From Gallionella sp. (GTDB lineage: Bacteria; Pseudomonadota; Gammaproteobacteria; Burkholderiales; Gallionellaceae), in contig JARCRR010000195.1 in assembly GCA_029850565.1 (NCBI GenBank), positions 1-31,189 on the forward strand: a stretch of DNA of 31,189 bases. The letters are read 5' to 3'. Under the pieces are notes generated by a model, which saw nothing but the letters and a program-made list of their open reading frames with translations, made no database searches and was not told the DNA's origin. The position numbers were made by a program, and so were the translations under genes. Positions 31,107-31,189 of the stretch are shown in pieces; position 1 is the first letter of the stretch, and the number at the start of each line of letters is the position of its first letter.

Positions 31107-31189
31107 ATGAAAAATCTTGCACAAATTATGTTGTTGTCTTCGCTGTGTCTGACAGCGGTCAACGCCAGCGCATTCGATCTGGGGGAGTT
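31107..31189 (+). CDS. Start of an exported protein, cut by the window end
   Basis: Only the first 27 residues are present. They form a signal peptide (MKNLAQIMLLSSLCLTAVNA, then SAFDLGE). The ribosome site GAGGAGG lies 6-7 bases before the ATG. It follows the SH3 gene by 11 bases, so it belongs to the CHASE2 unit. In related operons the third gene is often an M48-type peptidase, and the AFDLG opening would suit that, but the fragment is too short to decide. Confidence 0.7.
   Translation, partial: MKNLAQIMLLSSLCLTAVNASAFDLGE

Overview
The window looks like chromosomal DNA of a moderate-GC betaproteobacterium. The pcnB-folK-kinase-panBCD order, the OmpR/EnvZ proteins, and the mix of nirS, norCB and NnrS all fit a denitrifying or micro-oxic member of the Nitrosomonadales (Gallionellaceae-like). 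That placement is an inference from gene content and was not tested by any search. No tRNA, rRNA, CRISPR array, insertion sequence or phage gene was seen. There is no gene-free stretch longer than about 180 bases.

Layout. 1-4890 is housekeeping: the end of a HAD phosphatase, poly(A) polymerase, folate (folK) and pantothenate (panB, panC, panD) synthesis, and a deoxynucleoside kinase. 4985-6036 holds a small exported protein and a cytochrome b561. 6099-8904 is an OmpR/EnvZ-type two-component pair facing a secreted protein built of strict 19-residue repeats. 8911-12179 (minus strand) is a tight five-gene run: an NsrR-like repressor, HPP membrane protein, SirB2-like protein, hemerythrin and FAD oxidoreductase. 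Facing it, 12335-21102 (plus strand) is a nitric oxide and nitrite respiration island: small membrane protein, norC, norB, cytochrome cd1 nitrite reductase nirS, a TonB receptor, NnrS, a membrane-anchored cytochrome c'-like protein and a four-helix membrane protein. A good 23-bp NsrR-type operator lies between the two arms.

21154-24936 repeats the theme of 6099-8904: a second OmpR/EnvZ-type pair faces an operon of two small exported MT(P/Q)-E-(Q/Y) motif proteins with basic glycine-rich tails and an outer-membrane barrel. 25010-28815 carries a RhlE-type helicase, an orphan protein, lipoyl synthase and iron superoxide dismutase. 28902-31189 carries a CHASE2 membrane protein with an unassigned C-terminal domain, an SH3-type exported protein and the start of another exported protein.

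How it works together (inference): nitrite is reduced to NO by NirS in the periplasm and NO to N2O by NorCB. NsrR senses NO and probably controls both arms from one site. The hemerythrin, HPP, NnrS and cytochrome c'-like proteins would buffer NO or nitrite. The two sensor pairs may each monitor the cell envelope and control the small exported proteins beside them. The least described parts are the five-gene nsrR operon, the variant NorC with its upstream membrane protein, and the duplicated sensor/repeat-protein modules.
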